Of a stretch of DNA of 64,000 nucleotides, positions 5,430 through 13,700 are shown in pieces. How positions within the stretch are numbered: position 1 is the first letter of the stretch; the number at the start of each line of letters is the position of its first letter. The DNA lies in IMG/VR virus record IMGVR_UViG_3300044645_002216, positions 1-64,000 of that record; one strand, given 5' to 3'. Made by a program: the position numbers and the translations under genes. Under the pieces are notes generated by a model. That model was not told the origin of the DNA. It saw only the letters and a program-made list of their open reading frames with translations, and searched no databases. The stretch is from a virus.

Positions 5430-5570
5430 ATGTCTAAGCAAGTTCTCATCTCCATGCTCGCACAAGGTAACAACGGAAACGACATTCTTTCGATTCTTGA
5501 TGTTATTGTGTCTGAGCAATCTTCTGAGTCTGATGATAACGGTCCGACTTTGAATACGATTGAGTTCTGA
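5430..5570 (+). CDS. Small hypothetical protein, 46 aa
   Basis: The protein starts MSKQVLISMLAQGNNGNDIL, with a helix followed by an acidic Ser-rich tail. I recall similar 40-50-residue cyanophage proteins with LI.ML..G..G..IL.ILD, but no function. The start is ATG 5430 in an A/C-rich leader without a Shine-Dalgarno sequence. Confidence 0.6.
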   Translation: MSKQVLISMLAQGNNGNDILSILDVIVSEQSSESDDNGPTLNTIEF

Positions 5571-5589
5571 TACCTTAGGGGCGCAGGGT

Positions 5590-5619
5590 TTGACACTCTG
5601 TGCCCTCTTATGTTAGGAT
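5590..5619 (+). promoter_or_regulatory. Possible promoter overlapping a hairpin
   Basis: TTGACA at 5590-5595 is exact; the best -10 is TAGGAT at 5614-5619 with an 18-nt spacer, which is weak. The -35 lies in the loop of a stem (GGGCGCAG around 5579-5586 with CTGTGCCC around 5598-5605), which may instead end the upstream transcript. Confidence 0.35.
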
Positions 5620-5626
5620 GGACAGT

Positions 5627-5740
5627 ATGCGTGAAACGGCAGTGATTGGTGCCGGTTTCTTATGGTGCCGCGGGGGCGTAGCGTGTTTAAGGCGCCCCCC
5701 CGTATATAAAAAAGCAAACTACCCTAACCTACAGAGGTGA
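5627..5740 (+). CDS. Small hypothetical protein, 37 aa
   Basis: ATG 5627 has an AGGA site 8 nt upstream. The protein begins MRETAVIGAGFLWCRGGVAC and ends with a basic, Tyr/Pro-rich tail. A GC-rich perfect 7-bp stem (GGGGGCG/CGCCCCC) lies inside the coding region. I loosely recall similar MRET.VIG.GFLW..GGVA peptides in cyanophages. It could be a real micropeptide, or the conservation could belong to an RNA structure. Confidence 0.45.
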   Translation: MRETAVIGAGFLWCRGGVACLRRPPVYKKANYPNLQR

Positions 5741-5750
5741 CAATTCGACC

Positions 5751-5758
5751 TCTAAATA
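5751..5758 (+). promoter_or_regulatory. Candidate late promoter
   Basis: TCTAAATA matches six of eight bases of TATAAATA and is the same variant found before gene 25 and the gp3-like gene. The next gene starts 34 nt downstream. Confidence 0.5.
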
Positions 5759-5792
5759 TCACATTCATAAAATTTTTCCGGAGTACCAAAAA

Positions 5793-5870
5793 GTGGCAAA
5801 ATGGATTCATAAGGGTGGATATTCTCGCCCCGATAAGAGAACGGTAAAGAAGGGTGGTAAGAAGAAGTAG
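5793..5870 (+). CDS. Very small, highly basic protein, 25 aa
   Basis: A GTG start at 5793 is preceded by CGGAG. The product begins (M)AKWIHKGGYSRPDKR and ends in Lys/Gly repeats, with more than a third Lys or Arg. It sits behind a late promoter candidate, which would suit a DNA-associated or virion peptide, but that is inference. It overlaps the next frame by 17 nt. Confidence 0.5.
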   Translation: MAKWIHKGGYSRPDKRTVKKGGKKK

Positions 5871-6000
5871 ACCTTATTGGAATTTCTGGAAGGTAGTCTT
5901 TGCAGGATGGTTAATAAGGTATCCACGACAATGCTTTACGATATTCGGAGGCACTGTTGGATTTCTGATTGTTCTGATATATAATGCGGTAACAAAATGA
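5854..6000 (+). CDS. Small membrane protein, 48 aa
   Basis: The first possible start after an in-frame stop is GTG 5854, inside the 3' end of the preceding basic-peptide gene. The protein has an aromatic-basic N-terminal half (RPYWNFWKVVFAGWLIRYP) and a C-terminal membrane span (FGGTVGFLIVLIYNAV). I recall cyanophage proteins with a WNFWK.VF.GW.IRYP core. Function unknown. Confidence 0.6.
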   Translation: MVRRSRPYWNFWKVVFAGWLIRYPRQCFTIFGGTVGFLIVLIYNAVTK

Positions 6001-6033
6001 AAAGTTACTGAAAAATTTCCGGAAAAAATTTTT

Positions 6034-6228
6034 ATGACTGAAAATGTTTATCACATTTACGCAAAGGGTCAGTGCATCTATCACAGTTTATCAGAGAGTA
6101 GATTCTCTGAGACCTGGGAAATGATTCACCGAATGATTGATCTTCTTGATTTAGATCTTACAAAAGAAGATTTGTGTTATGAAGAACTGTGTGTGAATAA
6201 GGAAGTAGTACTCAACTCTTCTCATTGA
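6034..6228 (+). CDS. Small conserved-type protein, 64 aa
   Basis: It starts MTENVYHIYAKGQCIYHSLS and contains FSETWEMIHRMIDLL and LCYEEL. This YHIYAK..CIYHSL.E..F..TW pattern is familiar from small T4-like cyanophage proteins of unknown function. The ATG is preceded by CCGGAAAAAATTTTT without a clean ribosome site. Confidence 0.7.
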   Translation: MTENVYHIYAKGQCIYHSLSESRFSETWEMIHRMIDLLDLDLTKEDLCYEELCVNKEVVLNSSH

Positions 6229-6277
6229 CAGAAGCATATATAGACTGATAAAATTGATCTGAAGGTTATTTTCACTT

Positions 6278-7045
6278 ATGGCAAAAGGATTTACAGTTAA
6301 AGCAGCATCCCCTAAGGCATCAGAAGCTGATTGGGATTATGATGCTATCAAAGAACGAATGAAGGGAAAGAGTATTGTATTCTGTCTACCTGGACGAGGA
6401 TGCTCTTTTATTTTTCTAAAAGCATTTGTACAACTATGTTTTGATCTTGTACAAAATGGAATGAGTATTCAAATTTCTCAAGATTACTCATCTATGGTTA
6501 ACTTTGCACGTTGTAAAGTATTAGGTGCAAATGTACTTCGTGGACCAAAGCAAATTCCTTGGGATGGGAAGTTGCAGTATGATTATCAACTTTGGATTGA
6601 CTCGGATATTGTCTTCACCACAGAAAAGTTCTGGCAACTCTGTGATCTTGCTCTGAATGCAGAGGGAGAAGAGAAGGAGATTGTTGCTGGTTGGTATGCC
6701 ACAGAAGATGGTCACACAACCTCAGTAGCACACTGGTTGGAAGAAGATGACTTCCGCAAGAACGGTGGTGTGATGAATCATGAGACCGTAGATTCAATCT
6801 CTAAGCGTCGCAAACCTTTCACTGTTGATTACACTGGATTTGGTTGGGTACTCATCAAGAAGGGAGTCTTTGAGAATCTTGAGTATCCTTGGTTCGCTCC
6901 TAAGATGCAAGTCTTTGAGTCTGGTGCAGTACAAGACATGTGTGGCGAAGATGTCTCATTCTGTCTTGATGCAAAAGAAGAAGGCTTTGATATCTGGTGT
7001 GATCCTCGTATTAGAGTTGGTCACGAAAAAACTCGCGTTATCTGA
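6278..7045 (+). CDS. Glycosyltransferase-like protein (GT-A type)
   Basis: This 255-residue protein probably transfers a sugar to a phage or host acceptor. Support comes from the N-terminal strand KSIVFCLPGRG, a helix-rich substrate region (VNFARCKVLGANVLRG), and YDYQLWIDSDIVFT at about 103-114, where DSD (108-110) matches the metal/nucleotide-sugar-binding DxD motif. The later segments TGFGWVLIKKGVFE, GEDVSFCLDAKEEGF and a final VGHEK are also typical of GT-A enzymes. Similar genes are common in cyanophages. No signal peptide is present. The stop overlaps the next ATG (TGATG). Substrate unknown. Confidence 0.75.
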   Translation: MAKGFTVKAASPKASEADWDYDAIKERMKGKSIVFCLPGRGCSFIFLKAFVQLCFDLVQNGMSIQISQDYSSMVNFARCKVLGANVLRGPKQIPWDGKLQYDYQLWIDSDIVFTTEKFWQLCDLALNAEGEEKEIVAGWYATEDGHTTSVAHWLEEDDFRKNGGVMNHETVDSISKRRKPFTVDYTGFGWVLIKKGVFENLEYPWFAPKMQVFESGAVQDMCGEDVSFCLDAKEEGFDIWCDPRIRVGHEKTRVI

Positions 7046-7215
7046 TGAAAGAGAAAACCTACGATATCTTATATAATGGTCGTAGACTTTACCAGAACCT
7101 CACTCTAGAGTCTTGTAGTGAGGTTCTACAAGGGATCTCAGAGCGGTTTTGCTCGGGAGATAATATTGATCCTAATTTAATTGAACTGGAGGAAACTCAA
7201 AATGGCACTGAATAA
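7045..7215 (+). CDS. Small conserved-type acidic protein, 56 aa
   Basis: Translationally coupled to the glycosyltransferase gene (TGATG). It contains YDILYNGRRLYQNLTLESCS and IDPNLIELEE. The pattern (Y/K)(D)I..N..RLY.NL.LE.CSE.L is familiar from small T4-like cyanophage proteins of unknown role. Its last 14 nt overlap the start of the next gene in another frame. Confidence 0.65.
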   Translation: MKEKTYDILYNGRRLYQNLTLESCSEVLQGISERFCSGDNIDPNLIELEETQNGTE

Positions 7216-7333
7216 ACTTATTTTTCAACCCGGCGCGCCGAAGAAAACTCGTCAAGGACGTTCACCTCGTACTCTACTAAGTCCAACGTCTCGTAATGGA
7301 CGTAAGAAGAAGTATCGGGGACAAGGCAAATAA
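7202..7333 (+). CDS. Small, highly basic conserved protein, 43 aa
   Basis: ATG 7202 has GGAGG about 12 nt upstream (inside the previous gene). The product starts MALNKLIFQPGAPKKTRQGR and ends KKKYRGQGK. About a third of residues are Lys or Arg. I recall this FxPGxPKKTRQG...YRGQGK peptide as widely conserved in cyanophages. It is likely nucleic-acid-associated (inference); function unknown. Confidence 0.7.
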   Translation: MALNKLIFQPGAPKKTRQGRSPRTLLSPTSRNGRKKKYRGQGK

Positions 7334-7338
7334 TTTAA

Positions 7339-7545
7339 ATGATTCAACTAAATCCTCAAATCCCAGTCATTACTCCAAAGGGTAATGGTTGGGCATTTTT
7401 TTTAATTGACCGTTCACAAGAACATGATTTAGAGTGGGTTGTTTTTCTAGATAGTAGTGGAGAATGTTGGACCTTTAAAAACTCAGATATTAGAATACAA
7501 AAAAACTATACTTTACATCGTTCAAATCCATCTAGCATTGAATAA
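7339..7545 (+). CDS. Small hypothetical protein, 68 aa
   Basis: It is beta-rich with a central EWVVFLDSSGECWTFKNSDI segment, resembling a small barrel- or SH3-like fold, although I cannot assign a family. It ends in TAATG, coupling it to the next gene. Confidence 0.6.
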   Translation: MIQLNPQIPVITPKGNGWAFFLIDRSQEHDLEWVVFLDSSGECWTFKNSDIRIQKNYTLHRSNPSSIE

Positions 7546-8162
7546 TGTATCATTTAGAAACTTCGGATGAATGGGAATCAATTCACATAAAAGATCTTTG
7601 GGTTTATAATAAACTTATATTATCCAGGTCATTAGGATACTTATGTGGCCCAACTGGAGTGTCTGTACCAATTCCAAATCATTATATCGTCCGTCCAAGC
7701 ATTAATTTCCTTGGTATGGGACGATTTTCTCGTATGGAATGGATATCCGACAAAACTGACCACTTTCACCCATCAGAATTTTGGTGTGAAAGATTTTATG
7801 GTGAGCATATTAGTGTGGATTTTGAAGATAAGCAATCAAAATTAGTTGTTATTGGGGAAAGGGATTCGAACAATCCTTTGTATAAATGGGAAAAATGGAC
7901 TAAAATTGATAGGAGGGTGGAATTTCCTTCACTCTTAGATGATTTGGTCGGCAATTATGAACATATTAACTGCGAATTTATTGGTGATAAACTAATAGAG
8001 GTTCATTTTAGACAAAATCCAGATTTTAGATACGGGAATACTGTTGCAATTCCCGTATGGAAAGGAGAAAAAATTGAAAAAATTGAAAATCTGTCATTTG
8101 TAAGAGATGAAGACTATCTAAGAGAAGGTTTTTATATTGATTTCGGGATAGAAACCCCGTAA
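7545..8162 (+). CDS. Conserved-type hypothetical protein, 205 aa
   Basis: Coupled to the upstream gene (TAATG). Notable segments are RPSINFLGMGRFSRMEWI, HPSEFWCERFYGEHISVDFE, INCEFIGDKLIEVHFRQNPD and a proline/glycine-rich C-terminus. The alternation of Trp, His and acidic residues suggests an enzyme, and the ...CEFIG.KLIEVHFR.NPDF... part recalls the end of an ATP-grasp-like domain, but this is weak. I cannot assign a function. Confidence 0.6.
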   Translation: MYHLETSDEWESIHIKDLWVYNKLILSRSLGYLCGPTGVSVPIPNHYIVRPSINFLGMGRFSRMEWISDKTDHFHPSEFWCERFYGEHISVDFEDKQSKLVVIGERDSNNPLYKWEKWTKIDRRVEFPSLLDDLVGNYEHINCEFIGDKLIEVHFRQNPDFRYGNTVAIPVWKGEKIEKIENLSFVRDEDYLREGFYIDFGIETP

Positions 8163-8194
8163 AAAGTTCTGATCTAAAAAATCAGGAGAAAAAA

Positions 8195-8449
8195 ATGACC
8201 AAAAAAGTCGATAAAGACGAAAATTTCATGAAAAATGAGTGGGGGACTCAATTTTTGTCAAGTGAGTATGGATGGGATGAAAAAATTAAACAACAAAAGA
8301 TGCTTAGGGAGATTTCAAATGATGATTTGACGCCTAAAAAACACGATTTTGTTGTTCAAAATGAAATTCATTCTAAAATTCGTAATGATGATGATTATGA
8401 CGATTGGGAATATGGAACAGAACCACTTTATGAGTCAAAACCACTCTAA
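8195..8449 (+). CDS. Small acidic hypothetical protein, 84 aa
   Basis: It has a good AGGAG Shine-Dalgarno sequence 8 nt upstream. It is charged throughout, with an acidic C-terminal run (NDDDYDDWEYGTEP). No family is recognised. The stop codon lies inside the late promoter of gene 25. Confidence 0.6.
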   Translation: MTKKVDKDENFMKNEWGTQFLSSEYGWDEKIKQQKMLREISNDDLTPKKHDFVVQNEIHSKIRNDDDYDDWEYGTEPLYESKPL

Positions 8450-8452
8450 ATA
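8445..8452 (+). promoter_or_regulatory. Candidate late promoter of gene 25
   Basis: TCTAAATA, 21 nt upstream of the gene 25 ATG; it contains the TAA stop of the preceding gene. It is the start of the baseplate block. Confidence 0.6.
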
Positions 8453-8473
8453 AGATATAATCGAATGTAAAAT

Positions 8474-8875
8474 ATGCCTCTAGAGAGGATAAGTAAAGGA
8501 TTCAAAGATATTAGTATGACATTCCAGTCAAATCCTCTCAACAGAGATTTGATTGGAATAAAAAATGAGACTGCGATTTCGAGATCGGTGAAAAATCTTG
8601 TTCTTACTTCTCAGGGAGAAAAATTTTTTGATTCTAGTTTTGGTACTAAAGTTTCAAAACTCTTATTTGAAAATATTGATGAAATGACCGCATCTATCAT
8701 AAAAGATGAAATATCATTTACATTAACTACATATGAACCTAGGATTGAACTGATTAATATATCAGTAAAACCAAATTATGATGAAAATGAATTTGCTGTT
8801 ACCATACAATATAAAATTATTGGTATTGATGTACTTCCTCAGCAATTATCATTTGCATTACAACCAACAAGATAA
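8474..8875 (+). CDS. 25: gp25-like baseplate wedge subunit
   Basis: This 133-residue protein matches the GPW/gp25 family, a baseplate wedge component related to the sheath-initiating part of contractile tails. T4 gp25 is 132 residues. Seen in sequence: LNRDLIGIKNETAISRSVKN, then LVLTSQGEKFFDSSFGTKVS (the family's L..T..GER.F.P.FG), and LTTYEPRIELINISV near the C-terminus. The stop is directly followed by gene 6. It should sit in the wedge with gp6 and help join the sheath to the baseplate. Confidence 0.92.
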   Translation: MPLERISKGFKDISMTFQSNPLNRDLIGIKNETAISRSVKNLVLTSQGEKFFDSSFGTKVSKLLFENIDEMTASIIKDEISFTLTTYEPRIELINISVKPNYDENEFAVTIQYKIIGIDVLPQQLSFALQPTR

Positions 8876-10786
8876 ATGACTCTAGTAAATTTTACAAATC
8901 TAGACTTTGATCAGATAAAAGTATCTTTAAAGGAATACTTAAGATCAAATTCAAATTTCACTGATTATGATTTTGAAGGATCAAATCTTTCAACAATCAT
9001 AGACCTATTAGCTTACAACACATATATTTCTTCATACAATGCTAACTTTGTTAGTAATGAGGTTTTTATTGATAGTGCAACACTCAGAGAAAATGTTGTT
9101 TCTCTGGCTCGTAATATTGGATATGTTCCTCGTTCCAGAACTGCGGCAAAAGCAAACATATCTTTCTTTGTAGATACAAGTACTTTTAGTACAAATCCAC
9201 TTACACTAACTCTTAAAAAAGGTACTGTTTGTCTATCAAGTTCTACATTTGGTGACACTAATTTTTCCTTTGCAATTAAAGGTGATGTAACCGTTCCAGT
9301 TGTTAATGGTATTGCACTGTTTGATGACATCGAAGTTTATGAAGGATCCTTAATAACTGCTAATTTTACAGTAAATAGCAATAATCCAAATCAAAAATAT
9401 ATTTTAGAAAATTCAAGTATAGACACATCAACGATTTCTGTTCTTGTTAGAAACACTGAGTCTAGTTCTGTTTCAAGAAACTTTGTTTTTTCTGATAGCA
9501 TATTAAATGTAACCTCAGAATCAAGAGTTTTCTTTATACAGGAAATTGAGGACCAGAGATATGAGTTAATATTTGGAGACGGTATATTTGGTAAAAAGTT
9601 AGATAATTTAAATTACATTGATGTTTCTTATATAATTACCAGTGGTGAATCTGGAAATGGTGTTAGTGACTTTAAGTTTGGCGGAAGAATAGTTGATAAT
9701 AATGGAAGAGTTGTTACTGATGGAATATCGTTAGTGACAACTAACGTGGCATCAAGGAGTGGTAAGGAAATTGAATCTGTAGAGTCAATTAAAAAATATG
9801 CTCCAAGAATATATGCAGCGCAAAATAGGGCAGTAACTGCAAACGATTATGAAAGTATAATACCAAAGATATATCCAGAAACGGAATCAATTTCTGTTTA
9901 TGGTGGAGAAGATCTTGAACCCCCAAGATACGGTAAAGTTTTTATCAGTATAAAACCTTTTAATGGACCATTTGTATCAAGTCAGGTAAAAGACAATATC
10001 AAAAAACTTTTGCGCAAGTATAGTGTTGCTGGTATTGTTCCTGAAATAGTAGATTTAAAGTATCTTTTTATTGAATTTGATACTACCATTTATTATAATA
10101 CTAACCTTGCTTCTTCTCCAGACAGTGTGAGAAGTATAGTCAGTCAAAATATAACTAAGTATGCAGAATCTAGTGAACTGAACAAATATGGCGCAAGGTT
10201 TAAATATAGTAAATTTTTGAAAATAATCGATGATGGTAGTAATTCCATTACTTCAAATATTACAAAAATTAGAATGAGAAGGGATTTATTTCCTCTCGTG
10301 AATCAATTTGCTGATTATGAAATATGTTTTGGTAATAGATTTCATATAAAAGATCGTAATGGATTTAATATTAAATCATCTGGATTTAGAATAAATGGTT
10401 TAAGTGAAACATTATACATAAGTGATGTACCTGATTCTAATTTGAGAACAGGTAAGATTGTAATTTTTAGACTTATCTCGCCAACTGAGTTTGTGATTGT
10501 AGCATCAAATGCTGGAACAATAAATTATGAAAAAGGTGAAATTATATTATTCCCAATCGATATCAGAGAAACTATTAAATTCAGTGGGGGTAATCCAGTT
10601 ATAGAAATATCTACAATTCCTAAATCCAATGATATTATTGGATTACAGGATCTTTATTTGCAGATAGATATTAATAACAGTATTTTAAATACTGTTTCTG
10701 ATGAAATTTCATCTGGTGCTGATGCATCAGGTACATCATATACAGTAACATCAAGCTACGAAAACGGAAATCTTGTAAGATCATAA
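8876..10786 (+). CDS. 6: gp6-like baseplate wedge subunit
   Basis: This 636-residue protein (T4 gp6 is about 660) should form the wedge core dimer that surrounds the hub. Seen: N-terminal FDQIKVSLKEYLRSNSNFTD and NLSTIIDLLAYNTYISSYNA, hallmark gp6/baseplate-J features; then LRENVVSLARNIGYVPRSRT, and RAVTANDYESIIPKIYPE with SVYGGEDLEPP in the middle. It starts immediately after gene 25's stop and ends 1 nt before gene 7. This gene order (25-6-7-8) is standard in cyanophages. Confidence 0.92.
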   Translation: MTLVNFTNLDFDQIKVSLKEYLRSNSNFTDYDFEGSNLSTIIDLLAYNTYISSYNANFVSNEVFIDSATLRENVVSLARNIGYVPRSRTAAKANISFFVDTSTFSTNPLTLTLKKGTVCLSSSTFGDTNFSFAIKGDVTVPVVNGIALFDDIEVYEGSLITANFTVNSNNPNQKYILENSSIDTSTISVLVRNTESSSVSRNFVFSDSILNVTSESRVFFIQEIEDQRYELIFGDGIFGKKLDNLNYIDVSYIITSGESGNGVSDFKFGGRIVDNNGRVVTDGISLVTTNVASRSGKEIESVESIKKYAPRIYAAQNRAVTANDYESIIPKIYPETESISVYGGEDLEPPRYGKVFISIKPFNGPFVSSQVKDNIKKLLRKYSVAGIVPEIVDLKYLFIEFDTTIYYNTNLASSPDSVRSIVSQNITKYAESSELNKYGARFKYSKFLKIIDDGSNSITSNITKIRMRRDLFPLVNQFADYEICFGNRFHIKDRNGFNIKSSGFRINGLSETLYISDVPDSNLRTGKIVIFRLISPTEFVIVASNAGTINYEKGEIILFPIDIRETIKFSGGNPVIEISTIPKSNDIIGLQDLYLQIDINNSILNTVSDEISSGADASGTSYTVTSSYENGNLVRS

Positions 10787-10787
10787 A

Positions 10788-13700
10788 ATGACAGAGAGCA
10801 GAATCAAAATTAGTTCAATTGTTGAAAATCAACTTCCGGATTATGTAAAAGAAGAATTTCCGCTAGTTACGGAATTTCTTTCTCAGTACTATCAAGCAAT
10901 AGAAAATCAAGGAAGTACACTTGATATTCTGCAGAATATTGATCATTATATAAAAGTTGATAACTTAACTAATTTAATTGATTCTACGCAGACAACATCG
11001 AATGTATCTCTGTTTGATGGAACAATTAATGTTGAAAGTACTTTTGGATTTCCAGATTCATATGGATTAATTAAGATTGATAATGAGATTATTACTTATA
11101 AAAGCAAAACATCCACATCATTTGATGAATGTGTAAGAGGATTTGTTGGAATTGAAGAATATTTTAATAATGATCAATTGAAATTTTCTGATACAAATGT
11201 AGAGTCTCATGTTGAAGATTCTACTGTTGTTAATTTGAGTGTTCTTTTCCTTAAAGAATTTTTTAATAAAATTAAAATTCAGGTTACTCCTGGATTTGAA
11301 AATCGTGCTTTGAGTTCTCAAATAAACGAAGGACTTTTTATTAAACAATCTAAAGATTTTTATTCATCAAAAGGAACAGCGCACTCTTTTGAAATTCTTT
11401 TTAGAGCTCTATATGGTAAAGACGTTGAAGTTATTCTTCCGCGCGATTTTCTTATCCAACCTTCGGATGCTCAGTATAGAATTACTAAAGATCTTGTAGT
11501 TGAAGCAATTGAAGGAAATCCTACAGATTTAATAAACTTAACTCTATACCAAGATTCAGTTTACGATATTCCTGCATCAAGGGGTACAGTATCTAATGTA
11601 GAAAAAATTATTCGTTCAAATAAAGAATATTATGTAATTAGTTTAGATTTTGGATATGGCAATAATGTAAATGATACTGGTCTTGCGCTCGGGAACTTTA
11701 CGGTACACTCAAAAACAAAAAATATAATTGATATTGTCCCCAGTTCTGATACTATCACGGTAGATTCTACGTTAGGTTTTCCATCTTCCGGAAATTTAAC
11801 AGTAGATCTAGAAAATGGAACTCAATTATTAATTAATTATACATCAAAATCATCAACTCAGTTTTATGGTTGTACTGGAATAAATCAGAATGTTCCAAAA
11901 AACAGTGAATTAAATTTAGACGCTTTTGCTTATGGATATACTGACGTTGAACAAACTAAAATTGCAAAAGTAAGAATTACTGGTGTTCTTTCAAATATAG
12001 ATTTAGATTCTCCCACCAAATATTACGATAGAGGTGACTTAATAAAGATTGTAACTATTGGTAAGCAATCTAATGACTTTAGAGCAAATAAATGGTTATT
12101 TAATATTTCTTCAACTCATAATATAAAATCTATAATCGAGTTAGATGCATTAAACTTTAGATATAATATTGATCTATATGATCGACATTTTTTCTATATT
12201 GGAGATTCAGTTACAATCATATCTCCCCAAGGACAACCTGCATCCGAAATTAGAGGTGTTGTAAGTGCGGTTAAAAACTCCACTTCTATTACTATTTCTT
12301 TAGAGCAAAAATTAAATTCTCTTGTACCTTTCCAAATAAAGAAAAATATAGTAAATGTATCATCAAAAAATGACTTAAGTTTGAATAAGTATGTTGCGAA
12401 TGTTCAAAACACTTATATTGATAGTACAAACTCAGTATACGTAACATCACTTTCTTTACCATATTATGCAAATAATTCTCTTGATATAAGAGATAAGAAA
12501 ATAACCTTTTCCGGAACATTTTCCGGAGATTCTCTTACAGTTCCAAATCATAAATTTTATACTGGCGATAAAATTGTTTATAACCCAGATCAAAATGAAA
12601 ATAAACTTGATTTGGGAGCCGGAAAATATTTTGTTCGTAGAATCGATTCTAGCACAATAAAGTTAAGTAGAAGTGTCGCAGATCTTTTTAATAATAGGTA
12701 TTTGAATGTTTCTGGTACTGTAGTTGATAATGTTTTTTATTATGAACCTTTTACTTTTGAAAATTTAAGTCCAAAGACTGTACTACCTCAAAATTTAATT
12801 AGACAAATTCCAATTCCATCAATAACAAATACTCGCTTTATAACTCCCACTGGGTTTACTGGTATTTTTGTAAATGGTGTTGAACTCTTAAACTATAAAT
12901 CAAATGATTATGTTTATTATGGACCAATAACATCTATTGATATATTATCTAGAGGAGGTAATTATGATGTTATTAATCCACCAATAGTACAAATTAGTGA
13001 TTTGGTAGGATCTGGTGCTACCGCACATTGCACTGTCAGTGGATCATTGGTAAGAATTGATGTTATAGATGGTGGAGTAAATTATTTACAAAATCCAGAA
13101 ATAATCATAACTGGGGGAAATGGTTCTAATGCTAAAGCTATTCCAATTTTAGAATCATATGATTATTCGGTTTCTTTTAGTTCTAATCAGTCCGCAGGAT
13201 ATGTGAATTTAATTGATAATACTATTGGATTCTCATCTTTCCATAAACTTAATAATGGAGATGAATTAATATATCAAACAAATGAGCAGCAGGGAATTGG
13301 TGGAATTACAACCAATTCATCTTATTTTGCCTCAGTAGTTGACGCGAATACTATAAAATTACATACCAAATTAACTGATGCTTTTGATAGAACTAATCCT
13401 GTAAATTTATCTTTACCATATGGTACAGGTGTTCATACATTAAAGTCAAAATTCAAAAGAAGAAAAATACAATCAATAAATGTAATAAATCCAGGAACTA
13501 ATTATAGAAATAGAAAATTATTTGTTGGTTCTATTGGTATTAGCACTGCAAATAATTCAATCAATATTAATAATCATAATTTTAATAATAAAGATATAGT
13601 CACATATCAATCTACCGGCGAAGTAATAAGTGGATTAGACACATCAAAATATTACTATGTCGAAAAAATTGATGATAACAATTTTAGATTATTCGATCAG

